Part shown: positions 26,347-33,348 of the stretch, piece after piece
Layout of the letters: each line of letters opens with the position of its first letter
Position numbering within the stretch: position 1 is the stretch's first letter
Assembly (NCBI RefSeq): GCF_003259335.1
Contig: NZ_QLLL01000004.1
Location: forward strand, 562,298 to 626,297
Reading direction: 5' to 3'
Source: Chitinophaga skermanii
GTDB lineage: Bacteria; Bacteroidota; Bacteroidia; Chitinophagales; Chitinophagaceae
Length of the DNA stretch: 64,000 nucleotides
Notes under the pieces: generated by a model
Databases searched by the model: none
What the model was told of the DNA's origin: nothing
The model's input: only the letters and a program-made list of their open reading frames with translations
Position numbers and translations under genes: made by a program

Positions 26347-26763
26347 ATGAAATTTGTAGGAATAATAAAGGAGTATGAATATACAAGCAGTATAAAAATA
26401 GGGCGATCGATTGCCGAATTAAGGCAATCAAGCGAGGAGCCAAAATCATTAGTGAAGATTATCAATTATCTTGAAAATGGGGTCATAATAATGCCATTTT
26501 CAAGATACGTAAGTGATGAAGAAGGAGGCCCTCAAGTGCCTCTTATTTATTATACCGACGGTCGGTGGATATGGGTGAGTTATTTGACTTTTTTTCTGAA
26601 AAAAGGTTATTATTCACTTCTTAGTGAAGAATTTATTAAGTCAATAGGACAAAATAATTTTGTTATCCCTACCTTGGATGATGGAAATAAGGTAGAGGCG
26701 ATACGATATTATTATAGTATTTATCATCCCGAATTACTAAAAGACGATGATTTAAAAGACTAA
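26347..26763 (+). CDS. Putative immunity protein (138 residues)
   Basis: This cytosolic, acidic product begins MKFVGIIKEYEY and has an aromatic central part (PLIYYTDGRWIWVSYLTFFLKKGYY). I do not recognise the family by name. The size, the absence of a signal peptide and the position 16 bases after a toxin tip are the usual features of an immunity gene in a polymorphic toxin locus. It is intact although its toxin is frameshifted. It is AT-richer than the chromosomal genes outside the island, consistent with transfer. Confidence 0.65.
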   Translation: MKFVGIIKEYEYTSSIKIGRSIAELRQSSEEPKSLVKIINYLENGVIIMPFSRYVSDEEGGPQVPLIYYTDGRWIWVSYLTFFLKKGYYSLLSEEFIKSIGQNNFVIPTLDDGNKVEAIRYYYSIYHPELLKDDDLKD

Positions 26764-26844
26764 TGCAGTAAGGATTTATTATATTAAGTGTTATACTGAC
26801 TTAATATCAGAAAGATAGACCGATCACTTTGAGCGGGGTTTTTA

Positions 26845-27204
26845 TTACTGTGGGCTTAATAAATTGCAATCTCCCGTGTTCCTCGTTGCCTTGCCTCCCT
26901 GCAAAATTGTTCCAGGTAAGGTGCGCATGTCTTCACCAAGTCGCCCCGGGTTTCTTCCTCTACCAATGAGCCACCAGCCAGCATTACTTGGGATTGTTAC
27001 ATCTGCAGCCGCGGCAATATCGACACAGTTGTATAATTCCAGGTCATATACACCCTGGTACCCCAGTATAGCATTAATTACATTGTTTAGTTGTTGTGGA
27101 CTAAGAGAAATAGGTAGTCTAAGGTCGTACTTCTTTAGTTGATCGTTGCCAATGGTTGCCTCTCCTGGTCTAACGCTGAAACACCTCTCTATGGCAGCAG
27201 CCCA
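26845..27204 (-). pseudogene. Minus-strand remnant of a large-protein C-terminus (copy 1)
   Basis: An open frame of 119 residues without a usable start runs from a TAA at 27205-27207 to a stop at 26845-26847. It includes LPISLSPQQLNNVINAILGY, QGVYDLELYNCVDIAAAAD, SNAGWWLIGRGRNPGRLGED and GDCNLLSPQ. The NC.D and GRNPGRLGED motifs mark a C-terminal domain found in large Bacteroidota proteins, possibly a cysteine-peptidase-like fold (uncertain). A more decayed copy lies at 30413-30660. The opposite strand in this interval has no real gene. Confidence 0.7.
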
Positions 27205-27947
27205 TTAGGAAATAGTAGTGAAATTATTAAGGTAGAGTACCCTAGAGCTAATAATATAATTAATTTTCCTAATTTGGATTATGGTATAACTATAAGCTTT
27301 TCAAAAGGTGAGAAAATATATGGATTAAGCAATCATTTTGGAAACGTGCTTAGTGTCATATCAGATCGAAAAAAAGCAATTCTCCAAAATGGTAATTCTA
27401 TAGTTGATTAATTCGAACCAATAATACATACGAAATGATGATGTATGGTCGGAATTTCGCAGCTAATAAATATAGGTATGGCTGTAATGGGCAATAAAAA
27501 AGTGATGAATAAAAGGTGAGGGGAATAGTTTTTCGGCTGAGTATTGGGAATACGATCCACGTTTAGGTAGGAGATGGAACATAGACCCAGTTTATAAATA
27601 TACAGAGAAAGCAATAAGTGGAGCACTACAAACTGGAGGCGCGTCTAAAATTCCGTTACCTTCAAAACCAACGGAAACTCAGAAAATTTTGAATGGCTAT
27701 GAGGCAATTGCGGCAAAGGTTCAAAAAGTAATTGGAGGATTATTTTTACAACTTACACCTAAGTTTGGTTTTATGCAAGGACCGGTAATTTATTCTAAAG
27801 GAGCAGGTCCTTGTCTTAGTATCATCATGTTGCCGTAGCGAAGGATGGTATAGTTTAAAAGGAATGCCATTAGATGAGTACAAGAAGATATTCGAATATA
27901 CTGATGATTTATTGTTTGATATTGTGCCAAAAATTACTCTTGAATAA
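27200..27947 (+). pseudogene. Rhs core and toxin remnant, multiply broken
   Basis: The first part reads KIYGLSNHFGNVLSVISDRK, the Rhs-repeat core motif of this phylum, then stops at 27411. Another frame gives MMMYGRNFAANKYRYGCNGQ, interrupted by TAA at 27495-27497 and 27510-27512 where GAA and a sense codon are expected. A further frameshift leads to KGEGNSFSAEYWEYDPRLGR and RWNIDPVYKYTEKAISG, the end of the core. A toxin-like tail follows through IAAKVQKVIGG, then YHHVAVAKDGIV and SLKGMPLDEYKKIFEY in two more frames, ending at 27947. At least two stops and three frameshifts show that it is dead. Confidence 0.85.
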
Positions 27948-27952
27948 AGTTT

Positions 27953-28276
27953 ATGGATAAGACAGCAAGTATTATTGAATGGTTAAGTATTTTAAAGCGT
28001 AGACCTCTTATGATAATTTCTGATAATAGTTTTTGTGCCTTAAAAAGCTATATCGAAGGTTATGTGGATGGATTGGGTCTTGCATATGATATACCTAAAT
28101 TGACTCTTAAAGTAACTGAGTGGTATCAAAGAAAAACTGCTCAGAAGTCAAATGTATTGTGGGGTAACCAAATTGTCTATTTTAATCCCAATAAGACTGA
28201 TGAAGAGCTGAAACAAATTTTAGTCGAAACAGCAATTAGTTTTTTTGAAGAAAATCCAGGGTGGCAAAAAATATAG
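27953..28276 (+). CDS. Putative immunity protein (107 residues)
   Basis: This intact small cytosolic protein (MDKTASIIEWLSILKRRPLM; C-terminal LVETAISFFEENPGWQKI) starts five bases after the end of the Rhs remnant, the standard place for an immunity gene. It contains KSYIEGYVDGLGLAYDIPKL in the middle. I do not recognise the family. Its retention next to a dead toxin suggests selection or very recent decay. Confidence 0.65.
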   Translation: MDKTASIIEWLSILKRRPLMIISDNSFCALKSYIEGYVDGLGLAYDIPKLTLKVTEWYQRKTAQKSNVLWGNQIVYFNPNKTDEELKQILVETAISFFEENPGWQKI

Positions 28277-28331
28277 TCTACTTAATACAAAAAACAAAGA
28301 ATAATAGTTACTAATTTATTAAATTTTAATA

Positions 28332-28800
28332 ATGGAAAAATCCTTTATCATTAGACAACTAGGGGAATTGAATGAAAGACCTCCAGTTTCTTATTTGGTT
28401 AGAGAATACTTAGAAGATTTTTTTTTTAGACAAGGTTTTTAAAGAGAAAAAAATTATTGTTGGTGGAAAGTGGAAGGTGCATTATTTTATGCACTTTGCA
28501 GAAAAGGGCCCCGGGACACTTTTTGAAGATATTGCACTTGCGAATGGATCAACAACGGTTGCTTCAGAGTCTGTAAAGATTTATGAGTGTATTATTCCTT
28601 TCGATTTTATTAGAGATTCAGAAGAACCCCAATTGGAGACAATTGAATTAATGTATAGAGCAATTAAATTATTTGTAACATCAACATACAAAAAAGTAAA
28701 GCCTGAATTTATTGATGCATTATGGAGAGAGGTCGATTTAAATTATTTACTTTCATTACCATATCCAGCTCCAATTGAAGAACAGAAGTATTATGATTAA
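28332..28800 (+). pseudogene. Tandem putative immunity family copy 1, frameshifted in a poly-T run
   Basis: The start MEKSFIIRQLGELNERPPVS aligns with two intact paralogs at 29855 and 30990. At 28418-28427 there are ten T residues, while nine would keep the frame (GAT TTT TTT TTA GAC). With one T removed the reading continues DKVFKEKKIIVGGKWKVHYF and joins the open frame to 28800, which keeps YKKVKPEFIDALWREVDL and LPYPAPIEEQKY. The break is thus a single homopolymer expansion. It could be a true mutation, a slippage switch or a sequencing error. Confidence 0.85.
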
Positions 28801-28854
28801 TCAGTGAAAAATCAATATTAGTATTTTTATTAAGTATTTTAATGAGTTTAATTT

Positions 28855-28883
28855 AAAGCCCGCCATTTAATTGGTGGGCTTTT
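28855..28883. terminator. Bidirectional hairpin after immunity copy 1
   Basis: AAAGCCCGCCA pairs with TGGTGGGCTTTT, with one G-T type mismatch, around a TTTAAT loop and is followed by T residues. It also covers the end of a minus-strand coding-like stretch that stops at 28867. Confidence 0.75.
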
Positions 28884-29035
28884 TGTCGATTGATACAACA
28901 AAAGAATCTATTTCTATTTTCTTCGCAAGTGCTGCTTTGATAAGCACTAAAAGGGTATGTGCAGAATAAAAATAATCACCTTTATGAAGTGTCGTTTCTA
29001 CTTTGACTGCCTCGTCTTTTGAAAAAAAGAAAGAT
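28867..29035 (-). pseudogene. Minus-strand coding-like remnant
   Basis: The minus strand reads FFFSKDEAVKVETTLHKGDY, FYSAHTLLVLIKAALAKK and IEIDSFVVSIDKKPTN to a stop at 28867. Composition and pattern look protein-like, but the frame has no plausible own start; the first start codon, at 29076, lies within the opposite toxin fragment. I do not recognise it. It may be the 3' end of an inverted, truncated gene, or chance. Confidence 0.35.
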
Positions 29036-29289
29036 AGTTTTAAATTAGCGCACCCGGAAAATACAATAATTAACAAGTCTAATTACAAGGCAATCAGAAA
29101 TATGTCCGATGAACAATTAATACAAAACGTAATGAAACCTTCTGATGATGAATATATAATGATTAGCACACATAATGGTAGAGCAGTAAACGGAAATACA
29201 AGGTTGTATGAATTACAAAGAAGAGGATAGGTATAAATGTTCCATACAAAAGGTATACTCCTGGTAATGGTATGTTCTACGATATGTAA
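29003..29289 (+). pseudogene. Rhs-type toxin C-terminal tip, frameshifted
   Basis: The open frame 29003-29230 contains YKAIRNMSDEQLIQNVMKPS, ISTHNGRAVNGNTRLYELQRRG and then TAG. Shifting one base back continues as IGINVPYKRYTPGNGMFYDM to a TAA at 29287-29289. The joined sequence fits a short C-terminal domain I recall from Bacteroidota Rhs proteins (NTxxGxxxxGNTRxYELxRR...MFxD). No Rhs core precedes it. An intact 97-residue ORF follows 17 bases later. The minus-strand remnant overlaps its first bases, so its true 5' limit is uncertain. Confidence 0.6.
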
Positions 29290-29306
29290 ATCAAAACAAA
29301 GTTATT

Positions 29307-29600
29307 ATGTTTGAACGTAAACTCTTAGCATTTATCCTGCATTCTACATTGGTGAGGTTCAGGGAGAAAGGAATAGAAATTGATGATAAGCCTTTATTCT
29401 GGTTGTCTCATTTACTACATAATGTTCCATATGATTTATTAGATGATGAAAAATCGAAAATTAGCCTAGAGAATTTAGTAGCAGATGTAAATACCTTTAA
29501 GTTAGATAGATGGTTTAAGTTGGAAAGAGAGGGGTTTTTAATGGCTAATCCCGAGTATAAAGATAATCCACTTTTTAAATTTGAAGAGAACGAGCCCTAG
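29307..29600 (+). CDS. Putative immunity protein (97 residues)
   Basis: This intact small cytosolic protein begins MFERKLLAFILHSTLVRFRE and ends NPLFKFEENEP. It is mostly alpha-helical in pattern and has no signal peptide. It follows the frameshifted toxin tip by 17 bases and is its probable partner. The family is not recognised. Confidence 0.6.
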   Translation: MFERKLLAFILHSTLVRFREKGIEIDDKPLFWLSHLLHNVPYDLLDDEKSKISLENLVADVNTFKLDRWFKLEREGFLMANPEYKDNPLFKFEENEP

Positions 29601-29665
29601 CATGTATGCTTGTTTAATGATAAAGAAATCTAAACTGAAACAAAGTTGATTCTGCATTTTCATAA

Positions 29666-29699
29666 AATAGCGCTTACCCGTTTATGAGTAGGCGCTATT
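29666..29699 (+). terminator. Possible terminator after the 97-residue gene
   Basis: AATAGCGC pairs with GCGCTATT and extends by a few inner pairs. It lacks a T-run, so efficiency is uncertain. Confidence 0.4.
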
Positions 29700-29771
29700 C
29701 TACTGTGATACCAACTTATTTAATAACGTTATGTCTGCTGTTGATTTTGTCACTTTTTAAGCTCTCTTTAG

Positions 29772-29852
29772 TAGACTATAGTATCTTCTCGGCAACTAGG
29801 TGACCTTAGCGAAAAGGCAATAGTTGCCCTTAGAAAATTTATAAAGCTATAA
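29772..29852 (+). pseudogene. Toxin-tail remnant before immunity copy 2
   Basis: A short open frame after a TAG reads TIVSSRQLGDLSEKAIVALR, then KFIKL and stop at 29850-29852, two bases before the ATG of the next gene. The same layout, FIK plus one residue, stop, two bases and ATGGA, precedes the paralogs at 30990 (ALSKFIKV) and 28332 (FIKF). These look like the conserved 3' end of one lost toxin gene. Confidence 0.55.
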
Positions 29853-29854
29853 TA

Positions 29855-30346
29855 ATGGAAAAATACTTTAGTATTATACAGCTAGGTAGGTTAAATCTTC
29901 GACCTGAAATATCTTATAAGGTAAGAGAGTATTTGGAAAATTTTTTCATAAAGAAAGTGTTTGAAGCAAAGAAAATAATCGTTGGAGGAAAGTGGATGGT
30001 TGAATTTTGTATACATTTTTTGCCAAAGGGGCCAGGGACTTTGTTTGAAGATATTGTATTGGCCAAAGGTGCAAGAACAGTTTCTTCAGACTCATTGAAA
30101 ATATACGAGTGCATTATTCCTTTTGATTTCATTAGAGATGCAGATGATCCTAAATTGGAAACAATTAAGTTAATGTTTAGGGCAATCAAATTATTTGTAA
30201 CATCTACTTACAAAAAAGTAAAACCAGAAGTTATAGATGAATTGTGGAATGAGATCGATTTGAATTATTTATTATCATTACCATACCCAGCTCCGATTGA
30301 TGAGCAGAAATATTTTGTCGATGAAATAATGAATAACCAACAATAG
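29855..30346 (+). CDS. Tandem putative immunity family copy 2 (163 residues)
   Basis: This intact member of the three-copy family has MEKYFSIIQLGRLNLRPEIS at the start, IIVGGKWMVEFCIHFLPKGP near residue 45, IYECIIPFDFIRDADDP near 90, and a strongly conserved C-terminal half with TSTYKKVKPEVIDELWNEID and YPAPIDEQKY. No signal peptide or membrane helix is present. It follows a toxin-tail remnant by two bases, hinting at former translational coupling. I do not know a family name, and the immunity role is inferred from context. Confidence 0.65.
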   Translation: MEKYFSIIQLGRLNLRPEISYKVREYLENFFIKKVFEAKKIIVGGKWMVEFCIHFLPKGPGTLFEDIVLAKGARTVSSDSLKIYECIIPFDFIRDADDPKLETIKLMFRAIKLFVTSTYKKVKPEVIDELWNEIDLNYLLSLPYPAPIDEQKYFVDEIMNNQQ

Positions 30347-30412
30347 GCATTTTGAAGGAAATAATTTAATAAGGTGACTCTAAAAAAAACCGCTGTGAGG
30401 CGGGCTTTTTTT

Positions 30413-30660
30413 CTATTGCGGTACCAGCATATTGCATTCTCCTGTGTTCGCCGTAGCTTTACCAGCTTTTAATGTAACACCTGGCAGATCTCTCATGTCT
30501 TCCCCCAACCGGCCAGTGTTTCTGCCGCGTTCTATCAGCCACCATCCAGCATTACTTGGTATCGTGTCCCCGCCGCCGCGGCAATAACGATACAGAAATC
30601 GACACAGTTTTATAATGCCAGGTCATATACACCCTGGTGCCCCAGTATAGCATTATTCAT
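30413..30660 (-). pseudogene. Minus-strand remnant of a large-protein C-terminus (copy 2)
   Basis: This is a diverged duplicate of 26845-27204. It reads NAILGHQGVYDLAL, then TAA where copy 1 has the tyrosine of YNCVD, and after an insertion and a frameshift NAGWWLIERGRNTGRLGED, RDLPGVTLKAGKATAN and CNMLVPQ. DNA similarity to copy 1 is obvious over about 230 bases. It is dead by at least one nonsense change and one frameshift. Confidence 0.75.
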
Positions 30661-30661
30661 A

Positions 30662-30754
30662 TCTCATACGCCTGAAGAACACAATATACTTTCGATTGAA
30701 AATTGCGCATGTTTAGAATTCCCTTCTTGGTATTCAACAATTGGACAAACTTCC
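30662..30754 (+). pseudogene. Short coding-like remnant
   Basis: A frame without a start reads SHTPEEHNILSIENCACLEF and PSWYSTIGQTS to a TAG at about 30754. It directly abuts the minus-strand remnant and is followed by a terminator hairpin at about 30784-30816. It is too short to assign. Confidence 0.3.
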
Positions 30755-30781
30755 TAGAAATATTACAATAAGTCGGTATTT

Positions 30782-30816
30782 TAAATAGCCTGTAGAATTC
30801 CTCAGGCTATTTTTAC
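30782..30816 (+). terminator. Hairpin terminator in the island
   Basis: AAATAGCCTG pairs with CAGGCTATTT, and a run of five T residues follows. It marks the end of a lost transcription unit on the plus strand. Confidence 0.7.
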
Positions 30817-30989
30817 AATTTGCAATCATTGAAACTTTAGGCTAGACATTTTTGACCAATCGGCAACAATTAGAGTCTCTATTCTGATTCAGTCTGTTTG
30901 ATCTTTTGCAAAAAAATGTAGATATGCATACATTTCATAATTAGCGAGATAACTATTATAGCACTTAGTAAATTTATTAAAGTATAGCA

Positions 30990-31481
30990 ATGGAGAAATA
31001 TTTTGAAATCTTACTACTAGGAGAACTGAATGAGAGACCGCCAATATCTCACTTAGTGAAGGAGTACTTTGAGAATTTTTTCTTGGAAAAAGTACTAGCT
31101 GAAAAAGGAATAATTGTTGGAGGAAAATGGAAAGTAAGCTTAGCTATACATTTTCAGGAAAAAGGACCTATGGCTACTTTTGAAGATATGGCATTTGCGA
31201 ATGGAGCACGTACAATTGCTTCAGAGTCCATTAAAATGTATAGCGCCGTAATTCATTATAATTTAATAAAGGATGCAGAAAAACCCTATCTGCAAACAAT
31301 TGAACTAATATATAAAGTTGTAAAAGTGTTTATAACATCAACGTATAAAAAAGTTAAACCAACGTTTATCGATGAATTATGGAACGAAATAGATTTGAAT
31401 TATCTATTTTCACTACCGTATCCAGCGTCAATTGAAGAGCAAAGGTATTTTCTTGATGAAGTGATGGGAAAACAGGTATGA
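30990..31481 (+). CDS. Tandem putative immunity family copy 3 (163 residues)
   Basis: This intact paralog of 29855-30346 has the same length. It shares MEKYFEILLLGELNERPPIS, IIVGGKWKVSLAIHFQEKGP, TSTYKKVKPTFIDELWNEID and YPASIEEQRY. It differs most in the central part (MATFEDMAFANGARTIAS, YSAVIHYNLIKDAEKP), the region likely to set partner specificity (inference). It is preceded two bases upstream by a stop ending the ALSKFIKV remnant. The next frame starts inside its stop codon (ATGA overlap). Confidence 0.65.
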   Translation: MEKYFEILLLGELNERPPISHLVKEYFENFFLEKVLAEKGIIVGGKWKVSLAIHFQEKGPMATFEDMAFANGARTIASESIKMYSAVIHYNLIKDAEKPYLQTIELIYKVVKVFITSTYKKVKPTFIDELWNEIDLNYLFSLPYPASIEEQRYFLDEVMGKQV

Positions 31482-31684
31482 TTTTTTGCATAAAATTACC
31501 TGGTGGTTTAATTAAATGGTGCAGAGTAATCAATTTCAAAGAGAGCGCCAGTGGTGAAAACCCGGGTAACCTAAAAACTCCTTCATGCTTTTTGCCAAGC
31601 AGTAAAGAGCCTGTTAGGTTTAATCTTTACACAGATTTTATTCCCTTACAAAAAATCGTAACGAACCCTAATTTATCTTTATGA
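31478..31684 (+). CDS. Hypothetical 68-residue protein or toxin remnant
   Basis: The frame overlaps the previous gene by four bases (ATGA) and the following one by four bases, suggesting translational coupling. The sequence (LPGGLIKWCRVINFKESASG, FLPSSKEPVRFNLYTDF) matches nothing I know. It could be a shortened toxin tip whose immunity gene is the next ORF, or non-coding. Confidence 0.35.
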   Translation: MIFCIKLPGGLIKWCRVINFKESASGENPGNLKTPSCFLPSSKEPVRFNLYTDFIPLQKIVTNPNLSL

Positions 31685-31914
31685 CAAATGAATATTATCT
31701 ACACCTATTTAATGAAAGGTTTCAGCATATAATAGACAATTACGTATTAATCAAAGGGTTTACCAACAGTTTTAATATTATTAATGTCAAAAATCATTCT
31801 TTTTTAAAAATTGAGGATGTCGAATTAGCCTCATTTTATATAATGAAACTTATTGAGGCGGGTGTACCTATCTATGAAAGCATAAAAGATATCCCAGGCG
31901 TTGAAAAATGGTAA
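31681..31914 (+). CDS. Hypothetical small protein (77 residues), possible immunity protein
   Basis: This intact small protein (MTNEYYLHLFNERFQHIIDN to SIKDIPGVEKW) has a helix-rich pattern and no export signal. It starts within the stop codon of the previous frame. It is the last gene of the accessory island before the convergent propeller lipoprotein. Its role as an immunity protein is a guess from context. Confidence 0.5.
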   Translation: MTNEYYLHLFNERFQHIIDNYVLIKGFTNSFNIINVKNHSFLKIEDVELASFYIMKLIEAGVPIYESIKDIPGVEKW

Positions 31915-31974
31915 TGAAATAGTTTATTGCTAACGAAATATAAAATCTAATCCCAATGGACTACACTTCTTTCA

Positions 31975-33033
31975 TCACGCCGGTTTAAACTTTTCAAATG
32001 TCTTTCCATTAAATCTATATACACCATTTTCAGGCGTCCCAAGCCAAAGTTCACCTTTGTTGTCTTTGTAAATACTGAACAGTGGAATGTCTTTTGCGTT
32101 ATCTTGAACCCTATAGTGTGTTATTTTCTTCCCATCATATTTCCAAACCCCATCACGATAAGTTACAAACCATAGATTGTCATCGTTATCGCGTACCGTT
32201 GATAGGTATTCATTTAAACCGCTGGTATTTTTCCCATCTAAATTGCCTATGCTTTCGTGTCTTGTATAAAACTTGTCGCTTTTTAAAGTGGCGCTATCGT
32301 AAACACTATAGCGTTTTTCGGTATTGAACCAAAAGTCGCCATTTTTGTCTTCCGTAATTGAACGCACGCCATTCGCGCCTCCATGGCGAAATTCTGTCAC
32401 ATCTTCTTCTATGATCCATTCGAATGATTTTCCATCGTAACGACAAACTCCAACTGGATTTGTGCCAAACCAAATGTTACCTTTTCTATCTTTATAAATG
32501 CTATAAACATCAAATGGATGACTAAGTGTAGGAGGCTTAGGAAGCGTCAATTCATAAAGAGTATTTCCATCAAAGCGGTAAACTTTTTGCTTGTTTTGCG
32601 TAGGGTTGATTAGCCACACATCATTCGCTTCAAGTTTCCAATCTTTACTTGGGGTGGCTATAATATGGGTAAATGATTTGCCGTCAAACTTTGTTATTGT
32701 AGAATGAGGGTTCATACCGGTAAAATATAGGTTACCCATTTTATCTTCTTGTATATCATCAACTCTATCGTTATACAAACCATGCTTTGTTGTGTAATGT
32801 ATCAAAGTTTTACCATCATATTTGTACACACCTGTTTTCCAACTGCCAAACCAATAAGTATTATTCTTGTCTTGGTAAACCACCCTAATACTGCTGCCAA
32901 GTTCGTTTACAGTGTCTCCCAGTACAGGTGTTTCTTTTACAAGGTCAGCATGGTTCTTCAAATTGGTAGACTGCCCATTGCACGAAATCAAAATGGGTAT
33001 AATACTAAAAATTAAGAGTATTGCTAATTTCAT
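31975..33033 (-). CDS. Lipoprotein with two-component-regulator-type propeller repeats
   Basis: The 352-residue product has a lipoprotein signal (IIPILISCNGQ). At least six Reg_prop-like repeats of the form D..GN.WFGT...GVYRYDGK.F follow, for example NTYWFGSWKTGVYKYDGKTL, GNIWFGTNPVGVCRYDGKSF and GELWLGTPENGVYRFNGKTF. These repeats form the beta-propeller sensor part of hybrid two-component proteins, but here no kinase or membrane domain follows, so it is a stand-alone envelope propeller. It probably binds a ligand or partner at the cell surface; this is unproven. It converges with the island genes. Confidence 0.87.
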   Translation of the reverse strand: MKLAILLIFSIIPILISCNGQSTNLKNHADLVKETPVLGDTVNELGSSIRVVYQDKNNTYWFGSWKTGVYKYDGKTLIHYTTKHGLYNDRVDDIQEDKMGNLYFTGMNPHSTITKFDGKSFTHIIATPSKDWKLEANDVWLINPTQNKQKVYRFDGNTLYELTLPKPPTLSHPFDVYSIYKDRKGNIWFGTNPVGVCRYDGKSFEWIIEEDVTEFRHGGANGVRSITEDKNGDFWFNTEKRYSVYDSATLKSDKFYTRHESIGNLDGKNTSGLNEYLSTVRDNDDNLWFVTYRDGVWKYDGKKITHYRVQDNAKDIPLFSIYKDNKGELWLGTPENGVYRFNGKTFEKFKPA

Positions 33034-33348
33034 CTTTGTTCGTTTATGGGTGAGTGCTGTCTTTTATGGAGTAGCCGGTAACGCATGTATTGCGTGTAAC
33101 AAAATAGTATTTATCCTGCATATGTAGTAGCATCGGCGCGATTATTTACCCTTTAGGTTTCCAAAAGCGATTTAAGCATGCTAAAGTATTTGTGATGTAA
33201 AAATTGCTGTCACTTTCTTTTATGAGACATAGCCTGCTATATAAAATAGTCCAATGCATAGTTTTCATCGCTTAGGAATATTGCTGGAAAAACAATTACC
33301 TGCATTTTACGTATATATTAACGAAGAAGATCTAATTCTTAACAGTAT
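33034..33348. other. Divergent intergenic region without genes
   Basis: These 315 bases separate the propeller lipoprotein gene and the SDR gene. They are AT-rich and hold no open frame of note. They presumably contain both promoters, but I see no convincing -7/-33 pair or operator. Confidence 0.5.

Noticed and set aside
26864..27142. Plus-strand open frame of 92 residues
   Set aside because: It is the shadow of the minus-strand remnant at 26845-27204, whose translation carries recognisable motifs and has a homolog at 30413-30660.
25609..29289. Programmed frameshifting in the toxin fragments
   Set aside because: There is no slippery sequence with a downstream structure at the breaks, and the Rhs remnant also contains nonsense changes, so decay is simpler.
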